Below, in pieces: positions 7,748 to 17,964 of a DNA stretch of 40,786 nt (position 1 is its first letter; every line of letters begins with the position of its first letter). The translations under genes were made by a program, and so were the position numbers. Under the pieces are notes generated by a model that saw only the letters and a list, made by a program, of their open reading frames with translations, was not told the DNA's origin and ran no database searches. Source of the DNA: Magnetococcales bacterium (GTDB lineage Bacteria > Pseudomonadota > Magnetococcia > Magnetococcales > JADFZT01); assembly GCA_015232395.1 (NCBI GenBank), contig JADFZT010000041.1:1-40786 (forward strand), written 5' to 3'.

Positions 7748-8815
7748 ATGACAACCACTGCCCCACTCCCATCCCCGAACCCGGACACATCCCCGACGCC
7801 AGGCTCAGCCCCATCACCAAACCTTTTCCTGCCCCCTCAGACCAATCTGATCGTGGTGCTGGGGGCTACGGCGACGGGAAAGACCGCCTTGGGGGTTCAG
7901 CTCGCCCGCCACTTCAACGGGGAGATCATCTCCGCTGATTCCAGGCAGGTCTATCGGGGGATGGATATCGGCACGGGCAAGGATCTCAAGGAGTATGGGG
8001 AGATCCCCTACCACGGCATTGATGTGGTGGAGCCGGGGGATGAATTCAGCCTGTTTGATTTTCAGACTCTCTTCGGCCAGGCTTTTCAGGAGATCCAAAG
8101 CCGCCAAAAATTACCGATTCTGGTAGGCGGGACCGGGCTCTACCTGGAAGCGGTCCTGCTGGATTATCACCTCCCCAGAGCCCCAAAAAATCAAGCCCTG
8201 CGGGAAGAGCTGGCCCCCCTGGATTTAACGATCCTTCAAAACCGACTGAAACGCGCCCGCCCCACCCAGCACAACACCACCGACCTCATCGACCGGGAGC
8301 GACTCATCCGCGCCATCGAAATAGCTGAAGCCAATGCCCCCCCTCCCCCCCAAACCCATCCAACTCCCCCCCTCAAACCCCTGGTACTGGGAATCCGCTT
8401 CGAACGCACGCAGCTGCGCAAGCGCATCACCCAACGCCTGAAAGCGCGCATGCAGGAAGGATTTATCGAAGAGGTGGCCAGGCTCCATCAGGAAGGGGTC
8501 TCCTTCAAAACCCTGGAAGCCTTCGGCCTGGAATATCGCTTCGCAGCTCTCCACCTCCAGGGCCAGCTCAACCGCAACGACATGTTCCAAAAGTTAAACT
8601 CCGCCATCCACCAATTTGCCAAACGCCAGGAGACCTGGTTTCGCAGGATGGAAAAGCGGGGGATTGTCATTCATTGGTTGCCGGGGGATGGGGAACCTTT
8701 TGAGGCATGTCTTGAATTTTTAAATGTGGAAACCCATACCGCTGAAACCAAGCACTTCACCCGGAACCAAGCCATCCGGGAACATGGCCCCCAAGCCTTT
8801 TGGGACACGCCCTAG
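7748..8815 (+). CDS. miaA: tRNA dimethylallyltransferase (divergent, extended)
   Basis: Adds a dimethylallyl group to N6 of A37 in tRNAs reading UNN codons. The P-loop GATATGKT (39-46), SADSRQVYRGMDIG (62-75) and GGTGLYLEAVL are present. The motif usually reading DIGTAKP is DIGTGKD here, and a proline-rich insert sits at about 195-210, so this belongs to a divergent branch of the family. The first 30 residues are Pro/Ser/Thr-rich and probably disordered; a later start is not available without losing the first strand. At 355 aa it is longer than the usual ~300-320. It starts 18 bp after lptG. Confidence 0.88.
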   Translation: MTTTAPLPSPNPDTSPTPGSAPSPNLFLPPQTNLIVVLGATATGKTALGVQLARHFNGEIISADSRQVYRGMDIGTGKDLKEYGEIPYHGIDVVEPGDEFSLFDFQTLFGQAFQEIQSRQKLPILVGGTGLYLEAVLLDYHLPRAPKNQALREELAPLDLTILQNRLKRARPTQHNTTDLIDRERLIRAIEIAEANAPPPPQTHPTPPLKPLVLGIRFERTQLRKRITQRLKARMQEGFIEEVARLHQEGVSFKTLEAFGLEYRFAALHLQGQLNRNDMFQKLNSAIHQFAKRQETWFRRMEKRGIVIHWLPGDGEPFEACLEFLNVETHTAETKHFTRNQAIREHGPQAFWDTP

Positions 8816-8996
8816 CCATGACCCAACAAGTGACCGATATTGATTAACCGAATGCTTTGCCGCTCCCAGTCAGTGGTGTATACTTGCCCTCCCCGTGGGT
8901 ATTGATTACCGGTCACGTTCATCCTGTTCGGTGATGCCCTTTTTTTAAACTCCGGGGAAAGCTGTTTCCCGGCAACGCCATTCTTCGGAATCATTT

Positions 8997-11900
8997 ATGG
9001 AAAACGGCAGCACCCTGGCGGATGGCCGCTATACCATTCTGGAACAACTGGGCCAGGGCACCCTGGGGCCTAGCTATCTGGCTCGGGAAGCCCGCTCGGG
9101 CATCCCCGTGGTGATCAAACCCATGCCCCAGGAAGTGACCCGTGAAGAGCGGGAGCTGGGGGAGTTGATTCGCCATTTTCAGCTGGTCCACTCTCTGGAA
9201 CACCCCCATATCGCCTCGGCCCACACCCTGGAATATGATGCCGCCAAAAGCTTCCATTTTTTGGTGTTGGAACATGTCGAAGGGTTGAACCTCCAGGATT
9301 TTCTCAGCTCCCAACCGGAAGGCAAGGTTCCGGTTTCGGTGGCTTCGGGCATCGTTCGGCAGCTGGCGGATGCCCTGGATTTTACCCACCGCACCACCCT
9401 GCATCGCAATCTCAAGCCCGAAAACATCATTCTGGGCCCCAAGGGGGATATCAAACTTCTCGATTTTCAGCTGGTCTCCGACAAAATTCTCGCTGCTTGC
9501 GCCACCACCGGCGCCAAAGGTCGGCGGCGCACCCAGCACTATATGGCGCCGGAATACTATTATGGTTTCCCCCCCCCCGGCCCCGCCGCAGACCGCTATG
9601 CCCTGGCGGCGATCTTTCACGAATTGGTCTCCGGACGTCCCCCCTTTCAATCGGAAGATTTTCAGGAGCTGCGCAACGCCGTCTGCAAAGCCGACCCCAC
9701 CCCCCTCAAAGAGCTGAGTCGTCGGCAAAACAGTCTGCTCATGCAGTCCCTGGCCAAGGATCCGGGCAATCGTCCTGCGACGGCTGGGGAGTTTGCCAGT
9801 GCGGTCAATCCCCCCCTCTTCGCCTCTTCAGGACTCCCCTGGAAATCGGCCATATTGGTGGGGCTGCTCCTGGCCGGGGGATATCTATGGCATACCCGCC
9901 CGCCAACCACCGAAAATCCATCCACCCCGGTCGCCACCATTCTGGAGCGGTTTCAGCCCCCACCTCCCGTGGTGGAGCCCCCCGCTCCCGCCAAGGTCAA
10001 TGAGGTCAATAAGACCGCTACCCGGGATAACACCCTGGTGCTGAGAATTCGCAGCCGTCCCGGTGGCGCCAAAGTTTTGCTGGATGGCAAACCCCTGGGC
10101 AACACCCCCTTTGTGACCGGACGGGTGCCGGTGGGCAATCATCTGCTGCGTCTGGAAAAACAGAATTATCAACCCTTTGAAATGGATGTCAATCTGTCAG
10201 CGGACACCATCGTTGACTTGAGCCTCGATCCTCTGCCACCCGACACCTCCCCCGTTGAACGAGAGAGCCCCACCCAGATGGCGATGGCGGGATCATCGGC
10301 TTCGGCCAAATCCTCTCAAAAGGCAGGGCTGACGAGATCGAAGACAAAGAGCGGTGGGCAACAATCGACGGCTTCGGCAGCTCCAAGCAGAGACAGCCGG
10401 AAAACCGCGTCGAAAACCACTGGAACCACGAAAAGCGACCAAAGCCAGGAAAAAGTCACCCAATCGGCGCAACACGCCTCAAACCAAACTCAAAAAGCGC
10501 AACAGGCTGCCCAGAAAAAAGAGGCCACTCAAAAGGCCGCCCAAGAAGCTGAGCAAGCGGCTCAAAGGGAAGATCGTATTGACGATCTGGTAGCCCGGGC
10601 TGAAGCCGATCTGGATGCCTGGCGTCTCTCCCATCCACCGGGAAACAACGCCCTGGAAAAATTTCGTCAGGTTCTGGATCTTGATCCCAACAACACCCTG
10701 GCCAACGACGGCCTCAAACGCATCGTCAACCGCTATCTCGATCTGGCCCGCAACGCCGGAGAGGATATGGCCCGGGTGGAACGCCATCTGGAGCTGGCCA
10801 GCGCCATTATTCCCGATGATCCCGGCATTGCCCTCTTCCGGGAAGAGTTGATTGAAGGCCCCACCGCCGACGAGCAAGACCCCACTGCCGGGCATGAGGA
10901 AGTTCAGGAACTTTTGGCCGAAGCCCGACAGGATATGCGCTCGTTGCGCCTGACCCGTCCAGAGGGGGAAAATGCCCTGGAAAAATATGAGGCCGTACTC
11001 AAGCTGGATCCAGGCAACAGCGAAGCCCAAGCAGGCATCGACCATATCGTCGCCAAGCTGGTTCCCCTGGCCCGGGCTGACCTGAACTCCCAGCGCCTCA
11101 CCCGGCCCAAGGGTCGAAACGCTCTACACAAATATCGCCAGATTTTGCGGCTTGACCCCGACAATCCCGATGGTCGGGCAGGTGTTGCGGTGATCGTCGA
11201 ACAGCTCCTGACCCTGGCCGAGGTGGACATCACTCAAAAACGCCTCTCCCAGCCGGAAGGCAACAACGCCTTTTTCAAATATCGCACGGTCCTGGAGCTG
11301 GATCCCGGCAACCAAAAGGCCAATGAAGGGTTGCAGCGTATCGCCAACCGCTACCATGAAATGGCCCAAAAAGAAGAGCCGGGCTCCAAAAGCCGTAAGT
11401 GGTTCCGGGGACTTGCCAAGGCGGTTTTGGCCAAACAGTCCGATGCCACCTCCTCTTCGGAAGTCACCCCGGTGGCTGCTGCCAAATCCACCTCCCGCTC
11501 TCAACGAACACGAGCCACCCAAACCTATGGAAGTCGCTCCAGCAGCTCTTCCAGAATCGAAGCCTCCGCTGAAACTGACACGGAGACAACAACGGGTCAA
11601 ACTTCCCGGAACAAGAGCCAGACCAAAACCTCTACCGCAACATCCGGGATAAAAACAGCCCCACCAGCTGATCCGAAGACGGTGCAAAGGCTCCTGGACC
11701 AAGGCCGCAAATATCTGTATGCCAACCGCCTGACCCGACCGGAAGGCGAAAACGCCCTCGACAGCTATCAGAAGGCGCTCTATCTCGACCCCGACAACAG
11801 CCGGGGCAAGGCGGGGCTCACCATCATCGCCAAACGTCTGGTAGCTTTTGGCGACAAGGATCTGGCCGCGAGCAGGCTCACCCGTCCCCCCGGAAGAAAC

Positions 11901-13052
11901 GCCCTGGCCCGCTACACCAAAGCCCTGGAGATCGACCCGGATAACGAGCAGGCCAAACAGGGCATCAACGCCATTGTGGAAAACTATCTGGCACGGGCCG
12001 ACCGGGCCGGAAGCACCAACCCACAGAGTGCCAGCCAATATCTGGATCGCGCTGAAGCGATCTCCCCCCAGGATCCACGGATTCGCCAAGCCCGGGAAAA
12101 GTGGGGGCTTGAGGTGCGTGATAACTGGTCCTCCCGGGAATCGACCCCGGAAGAGGTGATGGCCGACAGCCCCCCCTTAAGAGCGGATGAGGAGAGCTTC
12201 TTTCCTGAAGAGACAACCTCGGACGAAGCGGATCTGGCGACTGAAAACCTGCCGGTAGAACAATCCCCCGAAGAAGTGGATCGGGAGAGCGCCTCCCCCC
12301 CCCTCTACAACCCGCCATCAAACCAGCTCTGGCGTGATGCCACCACCGGCATGGCTTTTGTCCAAATCCCCGGAGGCTGTGATAAAATGGGCAGCAACCA
12401 CGGCGATTTCGACGAAGCCCCCGTACATGATATCTGTCTGGACAGCTACTGGATGGGTCGTCATGAGGTCACCCAGGGACAGTGGAATGCGGTGATGGGG
12501 GCTGGCAACAACCCCTCCAAATTTCGTCAGGGGGACAACTACCCGGTGGAGACGGTCTCCTGGAAGGATGTGCAGGGTTTCATTCAAAGACTCAACACCA
12601 TGGGGCCGGACCAATTCCGCCTGCCGACTGAAGCGGAGTGGGAGTTTGCCTGCCGGGTGGGCAAGGCGGCCCCCTTTCATTTTGGTGGCACAATCACCGC
12701 AAGCCAGGCCAACTATAACGGCACCTACACCTATAAAAATGAAAGCCCCGGGGAATACCGCCGAGCCACCACCCCGGTGGGACAATTCCCCCCCAACGGC
12801 TTCGGCCTGTTCGATCTTCACGGCAATGTCTATGAATGGGTGGCGGACCAATACGAAAAAGATTACTATGGAAACTCCCCCAGAGATAATCCCCAAGGAG
12901 GCAACAGCCTCGATGACTTTCGCATCTTGCGCGGGGGAGCGTGGTACAGCAATCCCGGCAACCTGCGTTGCAGCTACCGCTATCGGGGGCGCGCCGATAA
13001 TAGAAACTACGGCAACGGCTTTCGCCTGGTCCGACTGGATGACCAACCCTGA
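8997..13052 (+). CDS. Pseudokinase-PEGA-repeat-FGE-fold membrane protein
   Basis: A 1351-aa mosaic. Residues 11-270 form a Ser/Thr kinase fold: glycine loop GQGTLG, K41, APE motif at 184-186. The catalytic HRD is HRN (N138) and DFG is DFQ (156-158), so I predict little or no catalysis. One membrane helix is at 281-298. A PEGA domain is at about 347-410, then a Gln/Lys/Ser-rich linker (420-530). Six 48-aa repeats (537-790 with a gap, and 905-1001) share RLTRPEGxNALxKY and LDPxN. A sulfatase-modifying-factor (FGE) domain covers 1111-1347. The Cys pair of true FGE (Cys-Tyr-Arg-Tyr-Arg-Cys) is Ser and Gly here (S1326, G1331), so a binding role is more likely than catalysis. Its end resembles the variable C-type-lectin-like face of diversity-generating-retroelement targets. 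Topology would place the kinase in the cytoplasm and the rest in the periplasm. Confidence 0.85.
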   Translation: MENGSTLADGRYTILEQLGQGTLGPSYLAREARSGIPVVIKPMPQEVTREERELGELIRHFQLVHSLEHPHIASAHTLEYDAAKSFHFLVLEHVEGLNLQDFLSSQPEGKVPVSVASGIVRQLADALDFTHRTTLHRNLKPENIILGPKGDIKLLDFQLVSDKILAACATTGAKGRRRTQHYMAPEYYYGFPPPGPAADRYALAAIFHELVSGRPPFQSEDFQELRNAVCKADPTPLKELSRRQNSLLMQSLAKDPGNRPATAGEFASAVNPPLFASSGLPWKSAILVGLLLAGGYLWHTRPPTTENPSTPVATILERFQPPPPVVEPPAPAKVNEVNKTATRDNTLVLRIRSRPGGAKVLLDGKPLGNTPFVTGRVPVGNHLLRLEKQNYQPFEMDVNLSADTIVDLSLDPLPPDTSPVERESPTQMAMAGSSASAKSSQKAGLTRSKTKSGGQQSTASAAPSRDSRKTASKTTGTTKSDQSQEKVTQSAQHASNQTQKAQQAAQKKEATQKAAQEAEQAAQREDRIDDLVARAEADLDAWRLSHPPGNNALEKFRQVLDLDPNNTLANDGLKRIVNRYLDLARNAGEDMARVERHLELASAIIPDDPGIALFREELIEGPTADEQDPTAGHEEVQELLAEARQDMRSLRLTRPEGENALEKYEAVLKLDPGNSEAQAGIDHIVAKLVPLARADLNSQRLTRPKGRNALHKYRQILRLDPDNPDGRAGVAVIVEQLLTLAEVDITQKRLSQPEGNNAFFKYRTVLELDPGNQKANEGLQRIANRYHEMAQKEEPGSKSRKWFRGLAKAVLAKQSDATSSSEVTPVAAAKSTSRSQRTRATQTYGSRSSSSSRIEASAETDTETTTGQTSRNKSQTKTSTATSGIKTAPPADPKTVQRLLDQGRKYLYANRLTRPEGENALDSYQKALYLDPDNSRGKAGLTIIAKRLVAFGDKDLAASRLTRPPGRNALARYTKALEIDPDNEQAKQGINAIVENYLARADRAGSTNPQSASQYLDRAEAISPQDPRIRQAREKWGLEVRDNWSSRESTPEEVMADSPPLRADEESFFPEETTSDEADLATENLPVEQSPEEVDRESASPPLYNPPSNQLWRDATTGMAFVQIPGGCDKMGSNHGDFDEAPVHDICLDSYWMGRHEVTQGQWNAVMGAGNNPSKFRQGDNYPVETVSWKDVQGFIQRLNTMGPDQFRLPTEAEWEFACRVGKAAPFHFGGTITASQANYNGTYTYKNESPGEYRRATTPVGQFPPNGFGLFDLHGNVYEWVADQYEKDYYGNSPRDNPQGGNSLDDFRILRGGAWYSNPGNLRCSYRYRGRADNRNYGNGFRLVRLDDQP

Positions 13053-13234
13053 TCAGACTTGGCTGGGTACGTGGACCGGCACGAGGGTGGACAAGATAGC
13101 CCGTCAAAACCCGGCAGACGGGAAAATGGACCTAACCCGGGTATGAAAAAAAACGAATCAGGTGGGTGGTGGTTTAAATAACAGGACTACCCCTCATCTG
13201 AATGTGACTTGAACCCTAAAATGACCAAAATACC

Positions 13235-13765
13235 TTGAATCGCACCAAGATCCTAATCATGGCCGCTCTGGCTGCCTTCTTCATCAGCGCCGCCCTTGAG
13301 AACTGGAACAGCGAAAACATTTCGCTGCCGGATACCATTCTCACGGGGGCACTGCTGTTCTATATCTGGCAAACCATTCGCCGTACGGCTGGTTCCCAGG
13401 ATGAACGCCCCCCTGCCTCCTCCTCCCCTGAAAAAAAGGAAGAGCAGGCAACTCCCGAAGAAGCAGAGGAAAAAGTGGCAGAAAAAACCGCCACCCCCCC
13501 CTTCCAGCCTCAAAATTCCGAGAGCGATGCCGAGGAGCAGACCATCCTTCACATCCCCCCCTGGACCATTGTGGAGAAGGGCAAAATTCTGGGCAACTTT
13601 CGGGATAACCCCATCCCCTCCTGGATTCGTACTTCTGACAACCGGAAGGCGGTTTATGCGGGGATCGCTCCGGATACTCTGCCGGACAACTGCGCCTGCC
13701 TGGAAATTCCCAGCCGGGGCGAGCTGATCATTCCACCGGGGCTCATCTACGCCATCCGCTCATGA
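13235..13765 (+). CDS. Small membrane-anchored protein of unknown function
   Basis: A 176-aa protein that I do not recognise. Two hydrophobic segments (about 7-24 and 32-50) are followed by a Glu/Lys/Pro-rich linker (about 54-105) and a compact C-terminal domain (about 105-176) with Trp and Cys residues ([24 protein letters not shown]). Starts: TTG at 13235, or ATG at 13259, which would cut into the first membrane segment; no ribosome site decides. The TGA overlaps the mutS ATG (ATGA), so it is translationally coupled to mutS. No functional link to mismatch repair can be seen. Confidence 0.7.
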   Translation: MNRTKILIMAALAAFFISAALENWNSENISLPDTILTGALLFYIWQTIRRTAGSQDERPPASSSPEKKEEQATPEEAEEKVAEKTATPPFQPQNSESDAEEQTILHIPPWTIVEKGKILGNFRDNPIPSWIRTSDNRKAVYAGIAPDTLPDNCACLEIPSRGELIIPPGLIYAIRS

Positions 13766-16344
13766 AGCCACCCCGCCAAACCCCCATGATGGCCCAGTTT
13801 TTGGCCATCAAGGCGGACTATCCGGATCTGCTGCTCTTCTACCGGATGGGGGATTTTTACGAACTGTTTTTGGAAGACGCCAAAATTGCCGCACCAGTAT
13901 TGGAGATTGCCCTCACCCATCGGGGCAAATCCGGGGGCAAGCCCATTCCCATGGCCGGGGTACCGGTTCATGCGGTGCAGACCTATCTACGCAAGCTGGT
14001 TCAGGCGGGATTCAAGGTGGCCATCTGTGAACAGATGGAGCCCCCGGGCAAATCCAAAGGTCCGGTTCGCCGGGAGGTGGTGCGGGTAGTCACTCCGGGC
14101 ACCCTCACCGAAGACGACCTTCTCACCGCCCGCTCCAACAACTTTCTAGCGGCTCTCGCCCCCCCCCAAGGCAAAAAAGAGGAGATCGGCATTGCCGCCC
14201 TCGATCTTTCCACCGGGCAGTTTCAGGTCAGTCTGGTCAACTCCTGGGACCGAGCCGCAGCCGAGCTTTCCGGCTTTGATCCTGCCGAGGTGATCATCCC
14301 CGATGAGTGGACCCTGCCTGATGCCTTAAGCGAGTGGCAAGAGCGGACCACGGGGCTGGGGGCTTGGGAATTTGATCCACCCACGGCCAAACAAACCCTC
14401 TTTGACCACTTTCAGGTGGCCACTCTGGAGGGGTTCGGCATTCACGACGCCCCCCCCTGCCAAGGAGCCGCTGGGGCGCTGATCGCCTACTGCCGGGAGA
14501 CCCAAAAAGGCAACTTTGCCCACGTCACCGGACTCTCACGGATCTATTCGGACGACACGCTGATTCTGGACGACAACTGCCGCCGCAACCTGGAACTCAA
14601 CCGCGCCCTGCGGGATGGTCGGCGGGAGGGCAGCCTCCTGGGGGTGTTGGATGTCACCATCACCGCCATGGGTGCGCGACGCATGACCCAATGGCTCAAC
14701 CGCCCTTTGCAGGATGTGGCCCTCATCCGAAAACGTCAGGACGCCGTTGCCTGGCTCCTGGATCATCCAAGACAGCGGGAAGAGGTGCGGGAAGGGCTGC
14801 GGGGGGTGCATGATATGGAACGGCTCCTGGGGCGCATCGCTCTGGGCCGCGCCTCACCGAGAGATTTGGGTTCCCTCCGCCAGACCCTGGCCGCCCTGCC
14901 AGCCCTCGAAGCCACCTTCCGGGAAGATGATCCCCCCCCGCTGCTCCAGAAGATCGGCCAAAATCTATCCGGCCACGACCAGCTCTCCCAGCAGCTGCAG
15001 ACCACCCTGGCCGACACCCTCCCCGTAGCCCTGAAGGATGGCGACGTCATCCGGAGCGGTTTTCATCCCGACCTTGACGATTTTCGTAAAATATCCAAGG
15101 CCGGAAAAGAATATCTCGGGGAGCTGGAAAAGCAGGAAAGAGAGAAGACCGGCATCCCCAGCTTGAGGATCCTCTTCCACCGCACCTTCGGCTATACGAT
15201 TCAGGTGACCAACACCCATCGGGATAAGGTTCCCTATAACTATATCCACAAACAGACCATGGCCAACGCCGTGCGTTATATCACCGAGGAGCTGAAAGAG
15301 GAGGAGGAAAAAATTCTCCATGCCGAGGAGCGACTGGTAGCCCTTGAAGCCCAGCTCTTCAGCACCCTGGCCCAAGAGGTGGCAGGGCATGCCCAGGCTT
15401 TGCAAAGCACGGCCCAGTCACTGGCCACCCTGGATCTTCTGACCGCATTTGCCCAGATCGCCGACCAGCGGGATTATACCCGGCCCATCGTCGATGAAGA
15501 GGACACCATTCACATTCGCCAGGGGCGTCATCCGGTGGTGGAGGCCTTTGCCGACGACGACTTTGTACCCAACGACACCACCTTGGATACCGAGGAAAAC
15601 CGCTTGGCGCTCATCACCGGCCCCAACATGGCGGGTAAATCCACCCTCATGCGCCAGGTGGCTCTGATCGTGTTGATGGCCCACACCGGCTCCTTTGTCC
15701 CAGCCCGGGAGGCCCGCATCGGTCTCACCGATCGCATTTTCACCCGAGTGGGTGCTGCTGACGATCTGGCGGGGGGGCGCTCCACCTTCATGGTGGAGAT
15801 GACCGAAGCCGCCCACATTCTCCACCATGCCGGTCCCCGTTCTCTGGTGATCCTCGATGAAATAGGCCGGGGCACCTCCACTCTGGATGGCTTGGCCATC
15901 GCTTGGGCGGTGACCGAATATATCCACTCCAAGTGTCGCTCCCGAACCCTCTTCGCGACCCACTTTCATGAACTCACCGAACTTGAGCGTTTAAAGCCGG
16001 GTATCGTCAATTTTACGGTGGAGGTGAAGGAGTGGCAGGAAAAAATTCTCTTTCTCCACACCATCGCCCGGGGTGCCGCTGATCGCTCCTACGGCATCCA
16101 CGTCGCCCAACTGGCTGGCCTGCCCCCCGCCGTCATCAACCGGGCCCAAGAGGTACTCACCGAGCTTGAAGCCACGGAGATGAAAAAACAGCCCCCCTCC
16201 CCGGCCCAACCCTACACCCAGCTCTCTCTCTTCATGGAGCCCCCCCCGGAACCCGCCCTGCTGGAGCTCAAAGCCATCGACCCCGACGACCTCACCCCCC
16301 GCCAAGCCCTGGACGCCCTCTACCGCCTGAAGGGCCTCCTCTGA
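13762..16344 (+). CDS. mutS: DNA mismatch repair protein MutS
   Basis: An 860-aa MutS1. It has the mismatch-reading Phe-x-Glu (F32-Y-E34 in GDFYELF), a connector, the long lever/clamp region (about 270-590), and the ATPase with Walker [10 protein letters not shown] (620-628), Walker [10 protein letters not shown] (699-707) and the downstream ATHFHEL signature. The C-terminal helix-turn-helix ([17 protein letters not shown]) is present. It recognises mismatches and small loops and recruits MutL. Length and motifs are normal. mutL is not in the window. Confidence 0.98.
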   Translation: MKPPRQTPMMAQFLAIKADYPDLLLFYRMGDFYELFLEDAKIAAPVLEIALTHRGKSGGKPIPMAGVPVHAVQTYLRKLVQAGFKVAICEQMEPPGKSKGPVRREVVRVVTPGTLTEDDLLTARSNNFLAALAPPQGKKEEIGIAALDLSTGQFQVSLVNSWDRAAAELSGFDPAEVIIPDEWTLPDALSEWQERTTGLGAWEFDPPTAKQTLFDHFQVATLEGFGIHDAPPCQGAAGALIAYCRETQKGNFAHVTGLSRIYSDDTLILDDNCRRNLELNRALRDGRREGSLLGVLDVTITAMGARRMTQWLNRPLQDVALIRKRQDAVAWLLDHPRQREEVREGLRGVHDMERLLGRIALGRASPRDLGSLRQTLAALPALEATFREDDPPPLLQKIGQNLSGHDQLSQQLQTTLADTLPVALKDGDVIRSGFHPDLDDFRKISKAGKEYLGELEKQEREKTGIPSLRILFHRTFGYTIQVTNTHRDKVPYNYIHKQTMANAVRYITEELKEEEEKILHAEERLVALEAQLFSTLAQEVAGHAQALQSTAQSLATLDLLTAFAQIADQRDYTRPIVDEEDTIHIRQGRHPVVEAFADDDFVPNDTTLDTEENRLALITGPNMAGKSTLMRQVALIVLMAHTGSFVPAREARIGLTDRIFTRVGAADDLAGGRSTFMVEMTEAAHILHHAGPRSLVILDEIGRGTSTLDGLAIAWAVTEYIHSKCRSRTLFATHFHELTELERLKPGIVNFTVEVKEWQEKILFLHTIARGAADRSYGIHVAQLAGLPPAVINRAQEVLTELEATEMKKQPPSPAQPYTQLSLFMEPPPEPALLELKAIDPDDLTPRQALDALYRLKGLL

Positions 16345-16552
16345 TCGTCTGAATCCTCTTTTTTTAACCCAACGAAACATCTCCCACCCCCCGGATCCGC
16401 AATCTTTTTTGACCCAACCGAATCGCTCCTGCCCTACTGAAAAACCACTAAGAACTCAAGCCCTGCCCCTCACCTGCCGAAGATATCAAGACACATTGAA
16501 ACGATTTATCCATCCGGCACAGCAATGACCGGTTTTCCAAAGGGCCCGCTTC

Positions 16553-17953
16553 ATGAAAAAACATCCATTATGTCTTGGAATGGGTCTTCTGGTGAGCCTG
16601 GCCATTACAGCGCCTGTCTTTCCAGTAAAAGCCGATGGACCAGGCCCTGCCATGGCTATGGATGACCAGGATCTGGAAGCGATCAATCACCTGAGTTCAG
16701 CACAGCTCGGCCAGTTCAATCGCAAGCTCCGCCAGGCCATGGCGCTCTATTACGACAACGCCTATCCCCTGGCCCTGCCCCTCTTTCGGGAGCTGGCGGC
16801 CCAGGTGCCCACCCTGGACATTCTCTACTGGTATGGCTTAACCGCTCTGCGCAGCCAACAGCCCGACCTGGCCGTCACCAAATTTCAAGCGATGCTGGAT
16901 CGTAACCCGGACCTCCACCAGGTGCGCCTGGAAAAGGCCTCTGCCCTCATGCAGCTGGGCGAGCTGGAGCGCGCCCGGGGAGAGTTGGAAATGATTTTGG
17001 CTGCCAACCCTTCTGACGGCGTCCGGATGCAGGCGGAAAAAACGCTCAGCCAAATGGCCGGGGTGGATAAACGCTTTTACGCCAACCTGCGTTTGGCGAT
17101 GGGGGTCCAATACGACAGCAACATCAACGTCAGATCCGATGATCTGCCTACGGTGCTCGACACCCCCCAGGAAAAGGGTCTGGGATTTCCCGTCACCGCC
17201 ACGGTGGATCTACTCTTGGATGTGGGTGAAAAGGAAAAGTGGGCCTGGCGCAATCGGTTGAACATCTACCGCATCGATTATGATGGTCTGGCGGCTTTTG
17301 ATTATTCCCAATTTGACTTGGCCACCGGCCTGGAATATTTCGCCACCAACCATCATCTCAAGCTCCCGGCCGGCCTCATCACCCGTCACTATGGCCACGA
17401 CGATCTTTCCGACGCCTGGTATCTGGCCCCAGAGGTCAACTGGGCCTTGAATGACCGCCTGAACCTGAAGGTCGGCTATCGGTTTGAAGAGGAATCTTTT
17501 GATGACACCGCCAACCAGGATCAGGATAACCACAGCCACACTTTTTCACTCACCCCCATCTGGCAACTCGACACCCCCCAGCCCCAGGTGATCTCCCTCC
17601 TGGGCAACCACACCCGCAAGGATGCCCAAACCAGTCAGTTTACCTATGACGCCTGGGGGATTGCCCCCACCTGGTTTGCCCACTTCGAAGAGCTGGGGGT
17701 CGATACTTACCTCCAGGCTAAGCTCTCCTACCGGGCATATGAGGGCAATGCGGTGAACGTCACGGGAACCGACTTTCCCGATGAGCGGGAAGATCGGCGC
17801 ATGGGGGTAACGGCGATGGTCAACAAAACCTTTGATGAAACCTATATGGTTTCGGCCAGCTATTCGTTTGTCAGCAACGATTCCAACACCACCATCTACG
17901 ATTATGACAAGAGCGTATTTGGCCTCAATTTTGGCGTCAATCTGCACAATTAA
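16553..17953 (+). CDS. TPR / outer-membrane beta-barrel protein, Slam (DUF560, type 11 secretion)-like
   Basis: A 466-aa exported protein. It has a signal peptide (about 1-27), TPR-like helices (about 55-165, e.g. the ALPLFRELAAQVPTLDILYWYG region), and then a region of alternating aromatic strands (173-466) typical of an outer-membrane barrel, opening with MGVQYDSNINV. This layout (periplasmic TPRs then a barrel of about 290 aa starting near YDSN) is that of Slam/DUF560 proteins, which move surface lipoproteins or soluble cargo across the outer membrane. The Slam call is by layout, not by alignment; another TPR-barrel porin is possible. An AAGGG ribosome site precedes the ATG. The next gene starts 12 bp later, and the possible cargo gene follows that one. 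Confidence 0.6.
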   Translation: MKKHPLCLGMGLLVSLAITAPVFPVKADGPGPAMAMDDQDLEAINHLSSAQLGQFNRKLRQAMALYYDNAYPLALPLFRELAAQVPTLDILYWYGLTALRSQQPDLAVTKFQAMLDRNPDLHQVRLEKASALMQLGELERARGELEMILAANPSDGVRMQAEKTLSQMAGVDKRFYANLRLAMGVQYDSNINVRSDDLPTVLDTPQEKGLGFPVTATVDLLLDVGEKEKWAWRNRLNIYRIDYDGLAAFDYSQFDLATGLEYFATNHHLKLPAGLITRHYGHDDLSDAWYLAPEVNWALNDRLNLKVGYRFEEESFDDTANQDQDNHSHTFSLTPIWQLDTPQPQVISLLGNHTRKDAQTSQFTYDAWGIAPTWFAHFEELGVDTYLQAKLSYRAYEGNAVNVTGTDFPDEREDRRMGVTAMVNKTFDETYMVSASYSFVSNDSNTTIYDYDKSVFGLNFGVNLHN

Positions 17954-17964
17954 GAGCGAAATCG

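Noticed and set aside
8997-13052. A complete diversity-generating retroelement.
   Set aside because: Only a target-like region is visible; no reverse transcriptase or template repeat is present in the window.
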